Shown here in pieces: positions 8,412-16,432 of a stretch of 64,000 bases of DNA (position 1 is its first letter; every line of letters begins with the position of its first letter). Source of the stretch: Sporanaerobium hydrogeniformans (GTDB lineage: Bacteria > Bacillota > Clostridia > Lachnospirales > Cellulosilyticaceae); the NCBI RefSeq assembly GCF_002735925.1, contig NZ_PEDL01000001.1:372001-436000 (forward strand), read 5' to 3'. Below the pieces are notes generated by a model. The model was not told the origin of the DNA. It ran no database searches and worked only from the letters and a program-made list of their open reading frames with translations. Both the position numbers and the translations under genes were made by a program.

Positions 8412-9611
8412 ATGGGAAAAGCATTAATTATTGGAGCGGGTGGTGTAGCCGGCGTAGTGGCACATAAGTGTTGTCAAAATCATGAAGTGTTTGAGGAAAT
8501 TTGTATTGCAAGTCGTACACAATCTAAATGTGACGCCCTCAAAGCTCAGTTAGAGGGGGGGAAAACAAAAGTTCAAACGGCACAGGTGGATGCAGATAAT
8601 ACAGAAATGCTCATTGCACTTATTAAAAGTTTTAAGCCAGATATTGTCATCAATGTGGCCCTGCCTTATCAAGATTTAACCATTATGGATGCCTGTTTAG
8701 CTACAGGAGTAGACTATGTGGATACAGCAAATTATGAACCACTGGATACTGCTAAATTTGAATACAAGTGGCAATGGGACTACCGTGAAAAATTTGAGAA
8801 AGCAGGTATTACAGCTCTTTTAGGAAGTGGTTTTGATCCAGGAGTAACAGGTGTTTTCTCAGCTTATGCTATGAAGCATTATTTTGATGAAATTCATTAT
8901 ATCGATATTTTGGATGCGAATGCAGGAGATCATGGGTATCCTTTTGCAACAAACTTTAATCCAGAAATAAATATTCGAGAGATTACAGCTAAAGGAAGTT
9001 ACATCGAAAATGGACAGTGGATAGAAACAGAGCCTCTTGAAATTAAAAAAGTATATGATTTCCCAGAGATTGGTGAAAAAGAGATGTATCTTCTTCATCA
9101 TGAAGAATTAGAATCGTTAGCCTTAAATATAAAAGGTATTAAACGTATTCGTTTCTTTATGACCTTTTCTGAAAAATACCTCACTCATTTACGTGTCCTT
9201 GAAAATGTGGGAATGACTTCTATTGAACCTATTGAATATGAAGGTAAACAAATTGTACCTTTACAATTTTTAAAGGCAGTACTGCCAGACCCAGCCTCTC
9301 TTGGTCCACGTACCAAAGGAAAAACCAATATTGGTTGTATTATACAAGGTGTAAAAGATGGTCAGCCTAAAACTTATTATGTGTATAATGTATGTGATCA
9401 CGAAGCGTGCTACAAAGAAGTGGGTTCACAAGCTATTTCTTACACGACAGGAGTACCTGCTATGATTGGCGCTATGCTAGTAATGACAGGCAAATGGAAG
9501 AAGCCAGGTGTCTTTAATGTTGAGGAGTTTGATCCCGATCCATTTATGGAGGCTCTTAACAAATGGGGACTTCCATGGCAAGAAAATTTTAACCCTACAC
9601 TTGTAGATTAA
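8412..9611 (+). CDS. Carboxynorspermidine/carboxyspermidine dehydrogenase (saccharopine dehydrogenase family)
   Basis: 399 residues. Condenses aspartate semialdehyde with a diamine (putrescine or diaminopropane) by NAD(P)H-dependent reductive amination, giving carboxyspermidine or carboxynorspermidine in the cytoplasm. The N-terminus GKALIIGAGGVAG is a Rossmann glycine motif, followed by VNVALPYQD and the LGSGFDPGVT segment typical of this Lys9-like family. ATG 8412 is chosen over 8403 because AAAGGA (8398-8403) then has normal spacing. The next gene is the matching decarboxylase, which supports the assignment over lysine-pathway saccharopine dehydrogenase. The amine substrate could also be agmatine, as in cyanobacterial CAPA dehydrogenases. 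Confidence 0.85.
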   Translation: MGKALIIGAGGVAGVVAHKCCQNHEVFEEICIASRTQSKCDALKAQLEGGKTKVQTAQVDADNTEMLIALIKSFKPDIVINVALPYQDLTIMDACLATGVDYVDTANYEPLDTAKFEYKWQWDYREKFEKAGITALLGSGFDPGVTGVFSAYAMKHYFDEIHYIDILDANAGDHGYPFATNFNPEINIREITAKGSYIENGQWIETEPLEIKKVYDFPEIGEKEMYLLHHEELESLALNIKGIKRIRFFMTFSEKYLTHLRVLENVGMTSIEPIEYEGKQIVPLQFLKAVLPDPASLGPRTKGKTNIGCIIQGVKDGQPKTYYVYNVCDHEACYKEVGSQAISYTTGVPAMIGAMLVMTGKWKKPGVFNVEEFDPDPFMEALNKWGLPWQENFNPTLVD

Positions 9612-9621
9612 GGAGGAGAAG

Positions 9622-10755
9622 ATGGGTATACCCTTTGAAAAGATACCGACACCAAGTTATGTAGTGGATGAAGACCTCTTACGAAAAAATTTAGAACGTC
9701 TGCAGTATGTAGAACAAAAAGCAGGCTGTCATATCCTACTGGCTCAAAAAGCTTTTTCTATGTACAGTACCTTTCCATTAATTGCTAAGTATTTGTCAGG
9801 TGTTACATCAAGCTCACTTTTTGAAGCACGTTTAGGTTATGAGGAGATGGGGAAGGAGGTGCATATTTATGCACCGGCCTATAAAGAAGAAGAATTTGAA
9901 GAAATCATGACCTATTGCGATCATATTGTTTTTAATTCGCTCCAACAATGGGGACGTTATAAAGAAAAAGTAGCTAATAATGTTAAAAAAATAGGATGTG
10001 GTCTTCGCATTAACCCAGAGTACTCAGAAATCACAACAGATCTCTATAACCCTTGTTTTCCAGGCTCACGCTTTGGGGAAAAGTCCTCTCAACTTTCAAG
10101 GGAGGCTTTAGAAGGCTTAGAAGGCCTGCACTTCCATACCTTATGTGAGCAAAATGCAGATGCACTTATCCATACGTTGGAGAGAGTAGAGGAAAAGTTT
10201 GGGAAATACCTTTATGATATGAAGTGGCTTAATATGGGGGGAGGACATCATATTACACGAGAGGATTATGAGGTAGAGGCTTTAATAAAGGTGATTCAGC
10301 ATATAAAGAAAAAATATGATTTAGAAATTTATTTAGAGCCTGGGGAAGCAGTAGCTCTTAATACAGGGTATTTAGTTGCCACTGTTTTAGATACGTTTGA
10401 GAATGACAAGCTCCTAGGCATTTTAGATGCTTCAGCAGCATGTCATATGCCTGATGTATTAGAGATGCCCTATAGACCTTTTATAATTGGGAGTGGTAAA
10501 GAAGGCGAATATCCTTATACGTACCGCCTAGGTGGAGCTACCTGTTTAGCAGGGGATGTAATTGGTGATTATTCCTTTAAAAAACCACTTCAACCAGGAG
10601 ATAAACTTGTTTTTTGTGATATGGCCCATTACACAATGGTAAAAAACAATACCTTCAATGGGGTTAATTTACCTTCTATTTTATTATATAGTGAAGAGAC
10701 AGGTTTTCGTCTTATTAAAGAATTTGCATATGAAGATTTTAAATCGCGCTTATAA
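9622..10755 (+). CDS. nspC: Carboxynorspermidine/carboxyspermidine decarboxylase
   Basis: 377 residues, PLP-dependent fold-III (alanine racemase-like) decarboxylase that removes the carboxyl group to release spermidine or norspermidine. Motifs: PTPSYVVDE at the N-terminus, PLP lysine in LLAQKAFSM (around residue 43), LHFHTLCEQ, the phosphate-binding GGGHH, and a C-terminal YTMVKNNTFNG segment typical of NspC. The gene starts 10 nt after the dehydrogenase with ribosome site AGGAGGAG, so the pair is co-translated. Which polyamine it makes depends on the diamine supplied and is not visible. Confidence 0.9.
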   Translation: MGIPFEKIPTPSYVVDEDLLRKNLERLQYVEQKAGCHILLAQKAFSMYSTFPLIAKYLSGVTSSSLFEARLGYEEMGKEVHIYAPAYKEEEFEEIMTYCDHIVFNSLQQWGRYKEKVANNVKKIGCGLRINPEYSEITTDLYNPCFPGSRFGEKSSQLSREALEGLEGLHFHTLCEQNADALIHTLERVEEKFGKYLYDMKWLNMGGGHHITREDYEVEALIKVIQHIKKKYDLEIYLEPGEAVALNTGYLVATVLDTFENDKLLGILDASAACHMPDVLEMPYRPFIIGSGKEGEYPYTYRLGGATCLAGDVIGDYSFKKPLQPGDKLVFCDMAHYTMVKNNTFNGVNLPSILLYSEETGFRLIKEFAYEDFKSRL

Positions 10756-10900
10756 ATAGGGAGTAAAGAAGAAAAGGTGGTAAAAATTAACGATTTTTCT
10801 TTGCCTTAAAAGGTATAGGAGACCTCTAGAAATAAAATGCTAAAACTTATGAGTGCTTGCTAGAAAGACAAGTGATACAGTCAGGCAGAAGGGGAAGAGC

Positions 10901-11644
10901 ATGAAGAGGAAGAAGTACACTGTTTTAGCTATAAGTTTCATGAGTTTTTGTTTATTAATAGGAAGAGCTTGGGCAGCAGATGAAGCAAAGCTGATTGCCC
11001 ACCGAGGAGGATGTACTGCAGGAAGAGAAAATACATTAGAAGCTTTAAGACATGCCATGGAGCAACCTATTTGCGCGATTGAAGTGGATGTACAACTTAC
11101 AAAGGATGGGCAAGTTATTCTTTGTCATGATGAAAATTTAAAGGGGAAGGAAAGGGAAGAGGCACCTATTTATAGTTTAACTTATGAGGAGGTTCTAGCG
11201 CGTGATGAAAAAATCCCTACTTTAAGGGAGGCTTTAAGGCTTACTAAAGGAAAAATCTCACTTTTGATTGAACTTAAGAGCTATGCTCTTCAAGAAGAAC
11301 TTGTAAATGCTGTCATAAAGGAATTGAAAAACCAAAGGGCAATAAACGAAGTGGAGCTCTGCTGCTTTGATCGAGAACTACTTGTAAGGCTTAGAGAAAA
11401 AGAGCCTACCCTAAGGTTAGGACTTTTAACAGCTTCTTATGAAATAGCAAAGGCTGAACAAGATTTTGAGTTCTTAAGTATCCATTATAAAGTAGTAACA
11501 CAAGAACTCATCAATCAGCTACATGCAAAAGGAAAGAAGGTCTATGTATGGACGGTAAACCGCAAGGAGGAAGCTCAGTGGTTAAATCAAATGGGTGTAA
11601 ATCGGATTATTACAGATAGGCCTCTTGAACTAGAAGTTCTTTAG
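10901..11644 (+). CDS. Secreted glycerophosphodiester phosphodiesterase
   Basis: About 247 residues with a Sec signal peptide (basic start, hydrophobic core, cleavage likely after AWA). GDPD family: LIAHRGG, ENTLEAL, EVDVQLTKDG and a CHDE segment carry the catalytic histidines and metal-binding acidic residues, and VYVWTVN...IITDRP closes the barrel. It hydrolyses glycerophosphodiesters to glycerol-3-phosphate and an alcohol, outside the membrane. ATG 10901 is used since AGGGGAAG lies just upstream; earlier in-frame GTG 10853 has no ribosome site and would spoil the signal peptide. Single-gene transcript ending in the strong hairpin at 11698. Confidence 0.9.
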   Translation: MKRKKYTVLAISFMSFCLLIGRAWAADEAKLIAHRGGCTAGRENTLEALRHAMEQPICAIEVDVQLTKDGQVILCHDENLKGKEREEAPIYSLTYEEVLARDEKIPTLREALRLTKGKISLLIELKSYALQEELVNAVIKELKNQRAINEVELCCFDRELLVRLREKEPTLRLGLLTASYEIAKAEQDFEFLSIHYKVVTQELINQLHAKGKKVYVWTVNRKEEAQWLNQMGVNRIITDRPLELEVL

Positions 11645-11697
11645 CTCTATAAAGAGCTATAACGAAAAGTAGGTACTTACTATAAGAAGCTATTTAT

Positions 11698-11753
11698 AAA
11701 ATGTTTTCTTTCTAGGGAAGAGTAGGATTTTCCCTAAAAAGGAAACATTTTTT
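11698..11753 (+). terminator. Intrinsic terminator after glycerophosphodiesterase gene
   Basis: A 22-nt arm (11698-11719) pairs with 11730-11751, only two wobble positions, followed by T residues. A smaller AGCTC...GAGCT palindrome at 11644-11659 lies just before it. Confidence 0.8.
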
Positions 11754-11804
11754 AGCTGCATCATTTATTTTACCTTCCTTATACGAATCCTTCATAGAAG
11801 AGGT

Positions 11805-11832
11805 TTGCAAAACACCAAAAGCGAGCTATACT
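11805..11832 (+). promoter_or_regulatory. SigA-type promoter of Nudix gene
   Basis: TTGCAA (11805-11810), 16-bp spacer, TATACT (11827-11832), about 95 nt before the ATG at 11928. Confidence 0.55.
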
Positions 11833-11927
11833 TATAGAGAAGAAGGATAAAAGTTTTAGATAAAAAAGATTTTTTAGGATAAGAATAAGATGAAAGAAAG
11901 TATCCTGTTTACTAAGAGGGGATTTCA

Positions 11928-12518
11928 ATGGATTTTAAGCAAGAAATAAAAAATTATATCGCAAAAAATGAGCAAGAGAAAAATGACCAACGTCTCATAC
12001 TTGATTATATAAAACAGTTTCCTAATACGATTTTAAAAAGAGAGAATGAATGGGCACATTTAACAAGCTCGGGTTTTATTATGAATCCTGCGTTAGATAA
12101 GGTGCTGATGGCACATCATAATATTTATAAATCATGGGCTTGGACAGGTGGACATGCAGATGGTGAAGCTGACTTGTTGGCAGTAGCACTTAGGGAAGCA
12201 AGAGAGGAAACAGGCATTAAGATAGTTAGGCCACTTGTAAAGGAGATTGCTTCACTGGATATATTACCTGTTTGGGGACATATGAAAAAAGGAAGTTATG
12301 TGAGTACACATTTGCATTTATCAGTAGCTTATATTCTCATTGCAGAGGAAAATCAGCTTTTACAAATGAATGAGGCAGAAAATAGTGGTGTAAGATGGCT
12401 TGGGGTAAGTGAGTTATCTGTTTACTGTAAGGAACCACAGATTTTACCTATTTATGAAAAACTTATTAAAAGGGCAAGGGATTATAAAGAACCCTTTTCA
12501 TTAGAGCAAGAAAAGTAG
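11928..12518 (+). CDS. Nudix hydrolase
   Basis: 196 residues. The Nudix box is GGHADGEADLL...REAREETGI around residues 72-96: REAREETGI fits REUxEExGU exactly, while the first Glu of the Gx5E part is displaced by one position, a variation seen in GGHADGE-type members. Nudix enzymes hydrolyse nucleoside-diphosphate-linked compounds, but no substrate-specific motif is recognisable. A helical N-terminal extension of about 40 residues precedes the domain. Ribosome site AGAGGGG at 11915-11921 lies 6 nt before the start. Has its own promoter. Confidence 0.85.
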   Translation: MDFKQEIKNYIAKNEQEKNDQRLILDYIKQFPNTILKRENEWAHLTSSGFIMNPALDKVLMAHHNIYKSWAWTGGHADGEADLLAVALREAREETGIKIVRPLVKEIASLDILPVWGHMKKGSYVSTHLHLSVAYILIAEENQLLQMNEAENSGVRWLGVSELSVYCKEPQILPIYEKLIKRARDYKEPFSLEQEK

Positions 12519-12571
12519 TAAAAAGCAGTTAGAGTAAACTAAAAATAACAAAGAAAAACAGAGGGACAAAA

Positions 12572-13210
12572 ATGGAACAATTGGAATTTATTTATAAACG
12601 CAAAAGTATACGTCAATTTAAGAAGGAAGCTGTACCACGAGAGGTAATTGAAGCTTGTTTAAAAGCGGCTACCTTTGCTCCTTCGCCTAAGCATCAGCAA
12701 AACTGGCATTTTGTAGTCATTGAAAATAAAGAAATGATTCATAAACTAGGAGAGATTGTAGAACGTAATCATACACGACTGGCACACTTAGCAAGAACGG
12801 AAGAAGAGCAACGTCAATATATGCGTTTCTTAAAGTATTATACCTGTTTTACGGGGGCGCCTACTGTTATTTTAGTTTATGCTAAACCCTATGAGATGGT
12901 AGAAGAAGAAATATTAAGAGAAAGTCAAGTAGATGCGTCTATAATTGAAGAGCTTTTAGCTCCTCAATCAGGTGCACAAGGCATAGGGGCTGCAGTGGAA
13001 AATTTCCTATTGGCTGCAGCTAATATGGGTTATGGGACATGCTACATGACAGGCCCCACTCATTCTAAAAGAGAAATCGAGGAATGTGTTGGATTTAGCA
13101 AAGAAAACTACGGTTTAATGGCCATGATTGCATGTGGCGTGCCGGTAGATCAAACACCTCCACAACCACCACGAAAACCGTTAGAGAAAGTTGTAACATT
13201 TATAGATTAA
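12572..13210 (+). CDS. Nitroreductase-family FMN oxidoreductase
   Basis: 212 residues. KRKSIRQFKKEAVP at the N-terminus (FMN phosphate-binding Arg and Ser), FAPSPKHQQNWHFVV, the AQGIGAAVENFLLAA helix and MACGVP-like strand (IACGVPVDQ) are family hallmarks. Such proteins use NAD(P)H to reduce nitro groups, quinones or similar electrophiles as FMN dimers; the physiological substrate is unknown. It follows the Nudix gene by 53 nt without an evident terminator, so co-transcription is likely. Confidence 0.85.
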   Translation: MEQLEFIYKRKSIRQFKKEAVPREVIEACLKAATFAPSPKHQQNWHFVVIENKEMIHKLGEIVERNHTRLAHLARTEEEQRQYMRFLKYYTCFTGAPTVILVYAKPYEMVEEEILRESQVDASIIEELLAPQSGAQGIGAAVENFLLAAANMGYGTCYMTGPTHSKREIEECVGFSKENYGLMAMIACGVPVDQTPPQPPRKPLEKVVTFID

Positions 13211-13241
13211 AAAGGATCAACAAGTAAGAGGAGTGAATGAG

Positions 13242-13433
13242 ATGACACTAAATTATTGTTCAAGTTGTGGTGAAAGGTTAGTTCGGATTTCAAGTAAAAT
13301 ATCAAGTTATAAGGCTGTTTGCTTGGATTGTGAATTAACTTTTAAGGTATTAAAATTAGAAGGAAATGAAGTCATAACAGTAAAAGATAGCTCAGCTTCC
13401 CAAATGACGGAAGCAGCAATGAAAAAGTCATAA
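13242..13433 (+). CDS. Small zinc-ribbon protein
   Basis: 63 residues with CSSC and CLDC pairs about 25 residues apart, a likely zinc ribbon, then a Ser/Lys-rich tail. No function recognised. ATG 13242 is chosen: AGGAG (13229-13233) is 8 nt upstream, whereas the in-frame GTG 13233 overlaps it. Confidence 0.6.
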   Translation: MTLNYCSSCGERLVRISSKISSYKAVCLDCELTFKVLKLEGNEVITVKDSSASQMTEAAMKKS

Positions 13434-13511
13434 ATTCATATTGCTATAAGGTAAGGGGTGTGCTATAGTCATAAAAGGCAATATATAATGGTTAGTGAAA
13501 GGATTAGTAAG

Positions 13512-13763
13512 ATGAGTTTATTTGAACAATTTACAGAGCTATTACGACAGGTAGAAGAAGAGTTAAGTCTGTCTCTAAAAGACTTTGAGCCAGAAGATTT
13601 TTTTGTATTAGAAGGTGAAATGGAAGAAATCATGTTTAGTGATGATGAGGTGCTTGAGAAACTAAGAGAGTGTGGAGCAGTAGACTCAATTGAAAAGGAT
13701 ATTCAAGCTTCTGTTGTCATTGTACGTTTAGTTGATGGCTGTATAGGAACTTTTGGCATATAA
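13512..13763 (+). CDS. Hypothetical acidic protein
   Basis: 83 residues, very acidic in the middle (a run of E/D between residues 15 and 50) with a hydrophobic C-terminal strand. I do not recognise the family. The ATG at 13512 has AAAGGA (13498-13503) 8 nt upstream; ATG 13488 with AAAGG 9 nt upstream is an equally possible start adding 8 residues. It is followed by a very long terminator-like hairpin and precedes the hydrogenase operon, with no evident functional tie. Confidence 0.5.
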   Translation: MSLFEQFTELLRQVEEELSLSLKDFEPEDFFVLEGEMEEIMFSDDEVLEKLRECGAVDSIEKDIQASVVIVRLVDGCIGTFGI

Positions 13764-13815
13764 ATTTAAGGTGTTTTTTTATTAACAAAATAGAAGAAAA
13801 TAAAGGGTAAGAAAC

Positions 13816-13912
13816 GACCACAAAACAAATCATTAATACAAGAAATAAGTATTCGTTGATAGAATGCTTGTTTTTTAATTGTATTAAATGACGAGTTATG
13901 TGGTCTTTTTTT
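13816..13912 (+). terminator. Very long composite terminator hairpin
   Basis: GACCACA (13816-13822) pairs with TGTGGTC (13899-13905), followed by seven Ts. Inside, TCATT/AATGA, AATAC/GTATT and a 15-bp inner helix (13840-13854 with 13862-13876) make an almost continuous stem of about 35 bp. Its T.G wobbles are pairs only in the + strand RNA. Confidence 0.75.
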
Positions 13913-13963
13913 GTGTTAAACTGCTAATTTTAAAGGTATATATGACAAATAATTTAAAACATA

Positions 13964-13992
13964 TTGACTTTAAAAACTTTGAATTGCATAAT
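13964..13992 (+). promoter_or_regulatory. SigA-type promoter of the hydrogenase operon
   Basis: TTGACT (13964-13969), 17-bp spacer, CATAAT (13987-13992). Predicted start near 13999, just before the Rex-like palindrome. Confidence 0.7.
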
Positions 13993-14003
13993 GAGTATAG
14001 TGT

Positions 14004-14021
14004 TTGTTAATTAATTAACGT
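14004..14021. promoter_or_regulatory. Rex-like redox operator
   Basis: TTGTTAATTAATTAACGT fits the Rex consensus TTGTTAANNNNTTAACAA at all but the last two positions; the central 14 bp (14006-14019) are a perfect palindrome. It lies at the predicted transcription start, a repressing position. Rex releases DNA when NADH/NAD+ is high, which would suit a hydrogenase that disposes of reducing power. Confidence 0.6.
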
Positions 14022-14076
14022 TAAATTTTTTACAAAAAGCATATAAAATGAAGTTAAAGCAAATAAGGAGGATATT

Positions 14077-14574
14077 ATGGAGCAAGTAGTGGAAACCCAT
14101 GTATTAGAAGAAATCCTAGATAAAAATGGAAGAAACAAAAGCAGCATCATTAGTATTTTGCAGGATATTCAAGAAAAGTATAGGTACATACCCAAGGAGG
14201 TTTTTTCTTATTTAGCTGAAAAACTAGATATGAGTACAGCTAAAATCTATGGAGTAGCAACCTTTTATGAGAATTTCTCATTAGAAGCTAAAGGGAGATA
14301 TATCATAAAAATTTGTGATGGAACAGCCTGCCATGTGCGAAAGTCTATTCCCATTTTAGAGACATTATATAAAGAACTCAAACTAAGTAAAGAAAAAATA
14401 ACAACAGATGATTTGTTATTTACGGTAGAAACGGTTTCTTGCTTAGGAGCCTGCGGACTGGCACCTGTTGTAACCGTTAATGATAAAGTGTATGGTGCCA
14501 TGACACCTGATAAGACAATTGCACTTTTAAATGAGTTAAGGGAGGAAGTCAAACATGCTGAAAATGAGAAGTGA
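14077..14574 (+). CDS. hydC: [FeFe]-hydrogenase subunit HydC (NuoE-like, [2Fe-2S])
   Basis: 165 residues, thioredoxin-like fold with CDGTAC (C-x4-C) and CLGAC (C-x3-C), the four cysteines that bind the NuoE-type [2Fe-2S] cluster. Part of the soluble HydABC complex that couples NADH and reduced ferredoxin oxidation to H2 production by electron bifurcation or confurcation. Strong ribosome site AGGAGG before ATG 14077. Overlaps hydB by 20 nt. First gene behind a promoter with a Rex-like operator. Confidence 0.9.
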   Translation: MEQVVETHVLEEILDKNGRNKSSIISILQDIQEKYRYIPKEVFSYLAEKLDMSTAKIYGVATFYENFSLEAKGRYIIKICDGTACHVRKSIPILETLYKELKLSKEKITTDDLLFTVETVSCLGACGLAPVVTVNDKVYGAMTPDKTIALLNELREEVKHAENEK

Positions 14575-16429
14575 TTTAGTGAATTTAAGAGAAATTTATC
14601 AAAAAGCTACCCAAATGCAAAAGGTTAAAATACTCATTTGTTCAGGAACAGGTTGTATTGCAGGAGGTGCAAAAGAAATTCACCAGGAATTTTTAAGGCG
14701 AATGGAAGCACAAGGGGTTAACTGCTTTGTCACTTTAGAAAAAGAACCACATGATAAATCTGTGGGACTTAAACAAAGCGGCTGTCATGGTTTTTGTGAA
14801 ATGGGGCCTTTGGTACGTATTGAACCTTGGGGGTTTTTATACATTAAAGTAAAACCAGAAGATTGTCAGGAAATTATTGATAAGACTATTTTAAAAGGTG
14901 AGTGCATTGAACGCTTAGCCTACCATAAAGATGGCAAAGTCTATCAAACACAAGAAGAAATCCCTTTCTATAAGAAACAAACCCGTCTTGTGCTTGAACA
15001 TTGTGGGCATATTGATGCTACCTCGTTAGAGGAATATTTAAGCGTAGGAGGGTATAAAGCTTTAGAAAAAGCTCTTTTTGATATGGAAGAAGAAGCAATT
15101 ATCAAAGAAATAGAGCTTTCCAACTTAAGAGGACGTGGAGGAGGAGGCTTTCCAGCTGGTCGTAAATGGTCGCAGGTAAGACGCCAAAAGGAGCCTGTTA
15201 AATACATCGTATGTAATGGAGATGAAGGAGACCCAGGTGCTTTTATGGATCGAAGCATAATGGAAGGAGATCCTCACCGTATGCTAGAGGGGATGATGAT
15301 TGCCGCGAGGGCATGTGGTGCACAAGAAGGCTATATCTATGTACGAGCAGAATACCCACTTGCCATTGAGAGACTTTGTAAAGCAATTGCACAGGCTCAC
15401 GCCTATGGTCTTTTAGGTAAAAATATATTAGGAACAGGCTTTGACTTTGATATTCATATTAACCGTGGAGCAGGAGCCTTTGTTTGTGGTGAAGGAAGTG
15501 CTTTAACAGCTTCTATCGAAGGGAAAAGAGGAATGCCTCGTGTAAAACCTCCTCGTACTGTAGAACAAGGTCTTTTTGAGAAGCCTACTGTACTTAATAA
15601 TGTAGAAACCTTTGCCAATGTACCACTTGTTATTTTAAATGGGGCCCAGTGGTATAAAAATATTGGTCCAGAAAACAGTCCAGGTACAAAGGCATTTGCT
15701 TTAACAGGTAATATAGAAAATACAGGCCTTATTGAAGTACCTATGGGAACAAGTTTAAGGGAAGTTATTTTTGATATTGGTGGAGGTATGCGTGGAGGAG
15801 CTGGTTTTAAGGCTGTTCAAATCGGTGGACCATCGGGGGGGTGCTTAACTACCAAAGATTTAGATTTACCTTTAGACTTTGATGCACTAAAAAAAGCAGG
15901 GGCAATGATTGGTTCAGGTGGTCTTGTAGTCATGGATGAAAATACATGCATGGTAGAAGTTGCTCGTTTCTTTATGAACTTTACTCAGAACGAATCATGT
16001 GGTAAATGTGTGCCTTGTCGTGAAGGCACTAAGCGTATGCTTGAAATTCTTGAACGTATGGTAGAAGGAAAAGGAGAACCAGAAGATATAGAGAAGCTTT
16101 TAGAGCTTGCTGATACCATTTCTTCTACAGCTCTTTGTGGTTTAGGTAAAACAGCTGCATTTCCTGTTGTGAGTACAATTAAGAATTTTAAAGAGGAGTA
16201 TGAGGCACATATTTTAGAAAAACGTTGCCCAGCTAAAAACTGTCAAAAACTTAAACAAATTACCATAGACCCTGCACTTTGTAAGGGATGTTCGAAATGT
16301 TCACGTCTTTGTCCGGTGGATGCTATTCATGGCAAAGTGAAAGAGCCTTTTGTTATTGACCCTAATAAGTGTATAAAATGTGGTTCATGTATCAGTGCAT
16401 GTGCCTTTAAAGCCATAAAGGAGGATTAA
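14555..16429 (+). CDS. hydB: [FeFe]-hydrogenase subunit HydB (NuoF-like flavoprotein)
   Basis: 624 residues, as usual for HydB. Domains in order: thioredoxin-like [2Fe-2S] domain (CSGTGC, then a second cysteine pair, residues 28-80); NuoF core with NADH loop RGRGGGGFPAG, FMN motif NGDEGDPGAF and GAGAFVCGEGSAL; SLBB-type segment; [4Fe-4S] motif SCGKCVPCREG with a later Cys; and a C-terminal 2[4Fe-4S] ferredoxin domain (CKGCSKCSRLCP and CIKCGSCISAC). It is the NADH- and FMN-binding bifurcation subunit. Overlap with hydC and a 3-nt gap to hydA show tight coupling. Confidence 0.95.
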   Translation: MLKMRSDLVNLREIYQKATQMQKVKILICSGTGCIAGGAKEIHQEFLRRMEAQGVNCFVTLEKEPHDKSVGLKQSGCHGFCEMGPLVRIEPWGFLYIKVKPEDCQEIIDKTILKGECIERLAYHKDGKVYQTQEEIPFYKKQTRLVLEHCGHIDATSLEEYLSVGGYKALEKALFDMEEEAIIKEIELSNLRGRGGGGFPAGRKWSQVRRQKEPVKYIVCNGDEGDPGAFMDRSIMEGDPHRMLEGMMIAARACGAQEGYIYVRAEYPLAIERLCKAIAQAHAYGLLGKNILGTGFDFDIHINRGAGAFVCGEGSALTASIEGKRGMPRVKPPRTVEQGLFEKPTVLNNVETFANVPLVILNGAQWYKNIGPENSPGTKAFALTGNIENTGLIEVPMGTSLREVIFDIGGGMRGGAGFKAVQIGGPSGGCLTTKDLDLPLDFDALKKAGAMIGSGGLVVMDENTCMVEVARFFMNFTQNESCGKCVPCREGTKRMLEILERMVEGKGEPEDIEKLLELADTISSTALCGLGKTAAFPVVSTIKNFKEEYEAHILEKRCPAKNCQKLKQITIDPALCKGCSKCSRLCPVDAIHGKVKEPFVIDPNKCIKCGSCISACAFKAIKED

Positions 16430-16432
16430 ACC

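Larger units (their letters stand above)
13764..14076. other. Intergenic region before the hydrogenase operon
   Basis: About 313 bases without coding capacity. Contains the long terminator hairpin (13816-13912), a near-consensus promoter (13964-13992) and a Rex-like operator (14004-14021). Confidence 0.7.

Noticed and set aside
10770-10812. Terminator after nspC
   Set aside because: AAAAAT/ATTTTT with AAGG/CCTT can pair but the stem is weak and the T run is not at its end.
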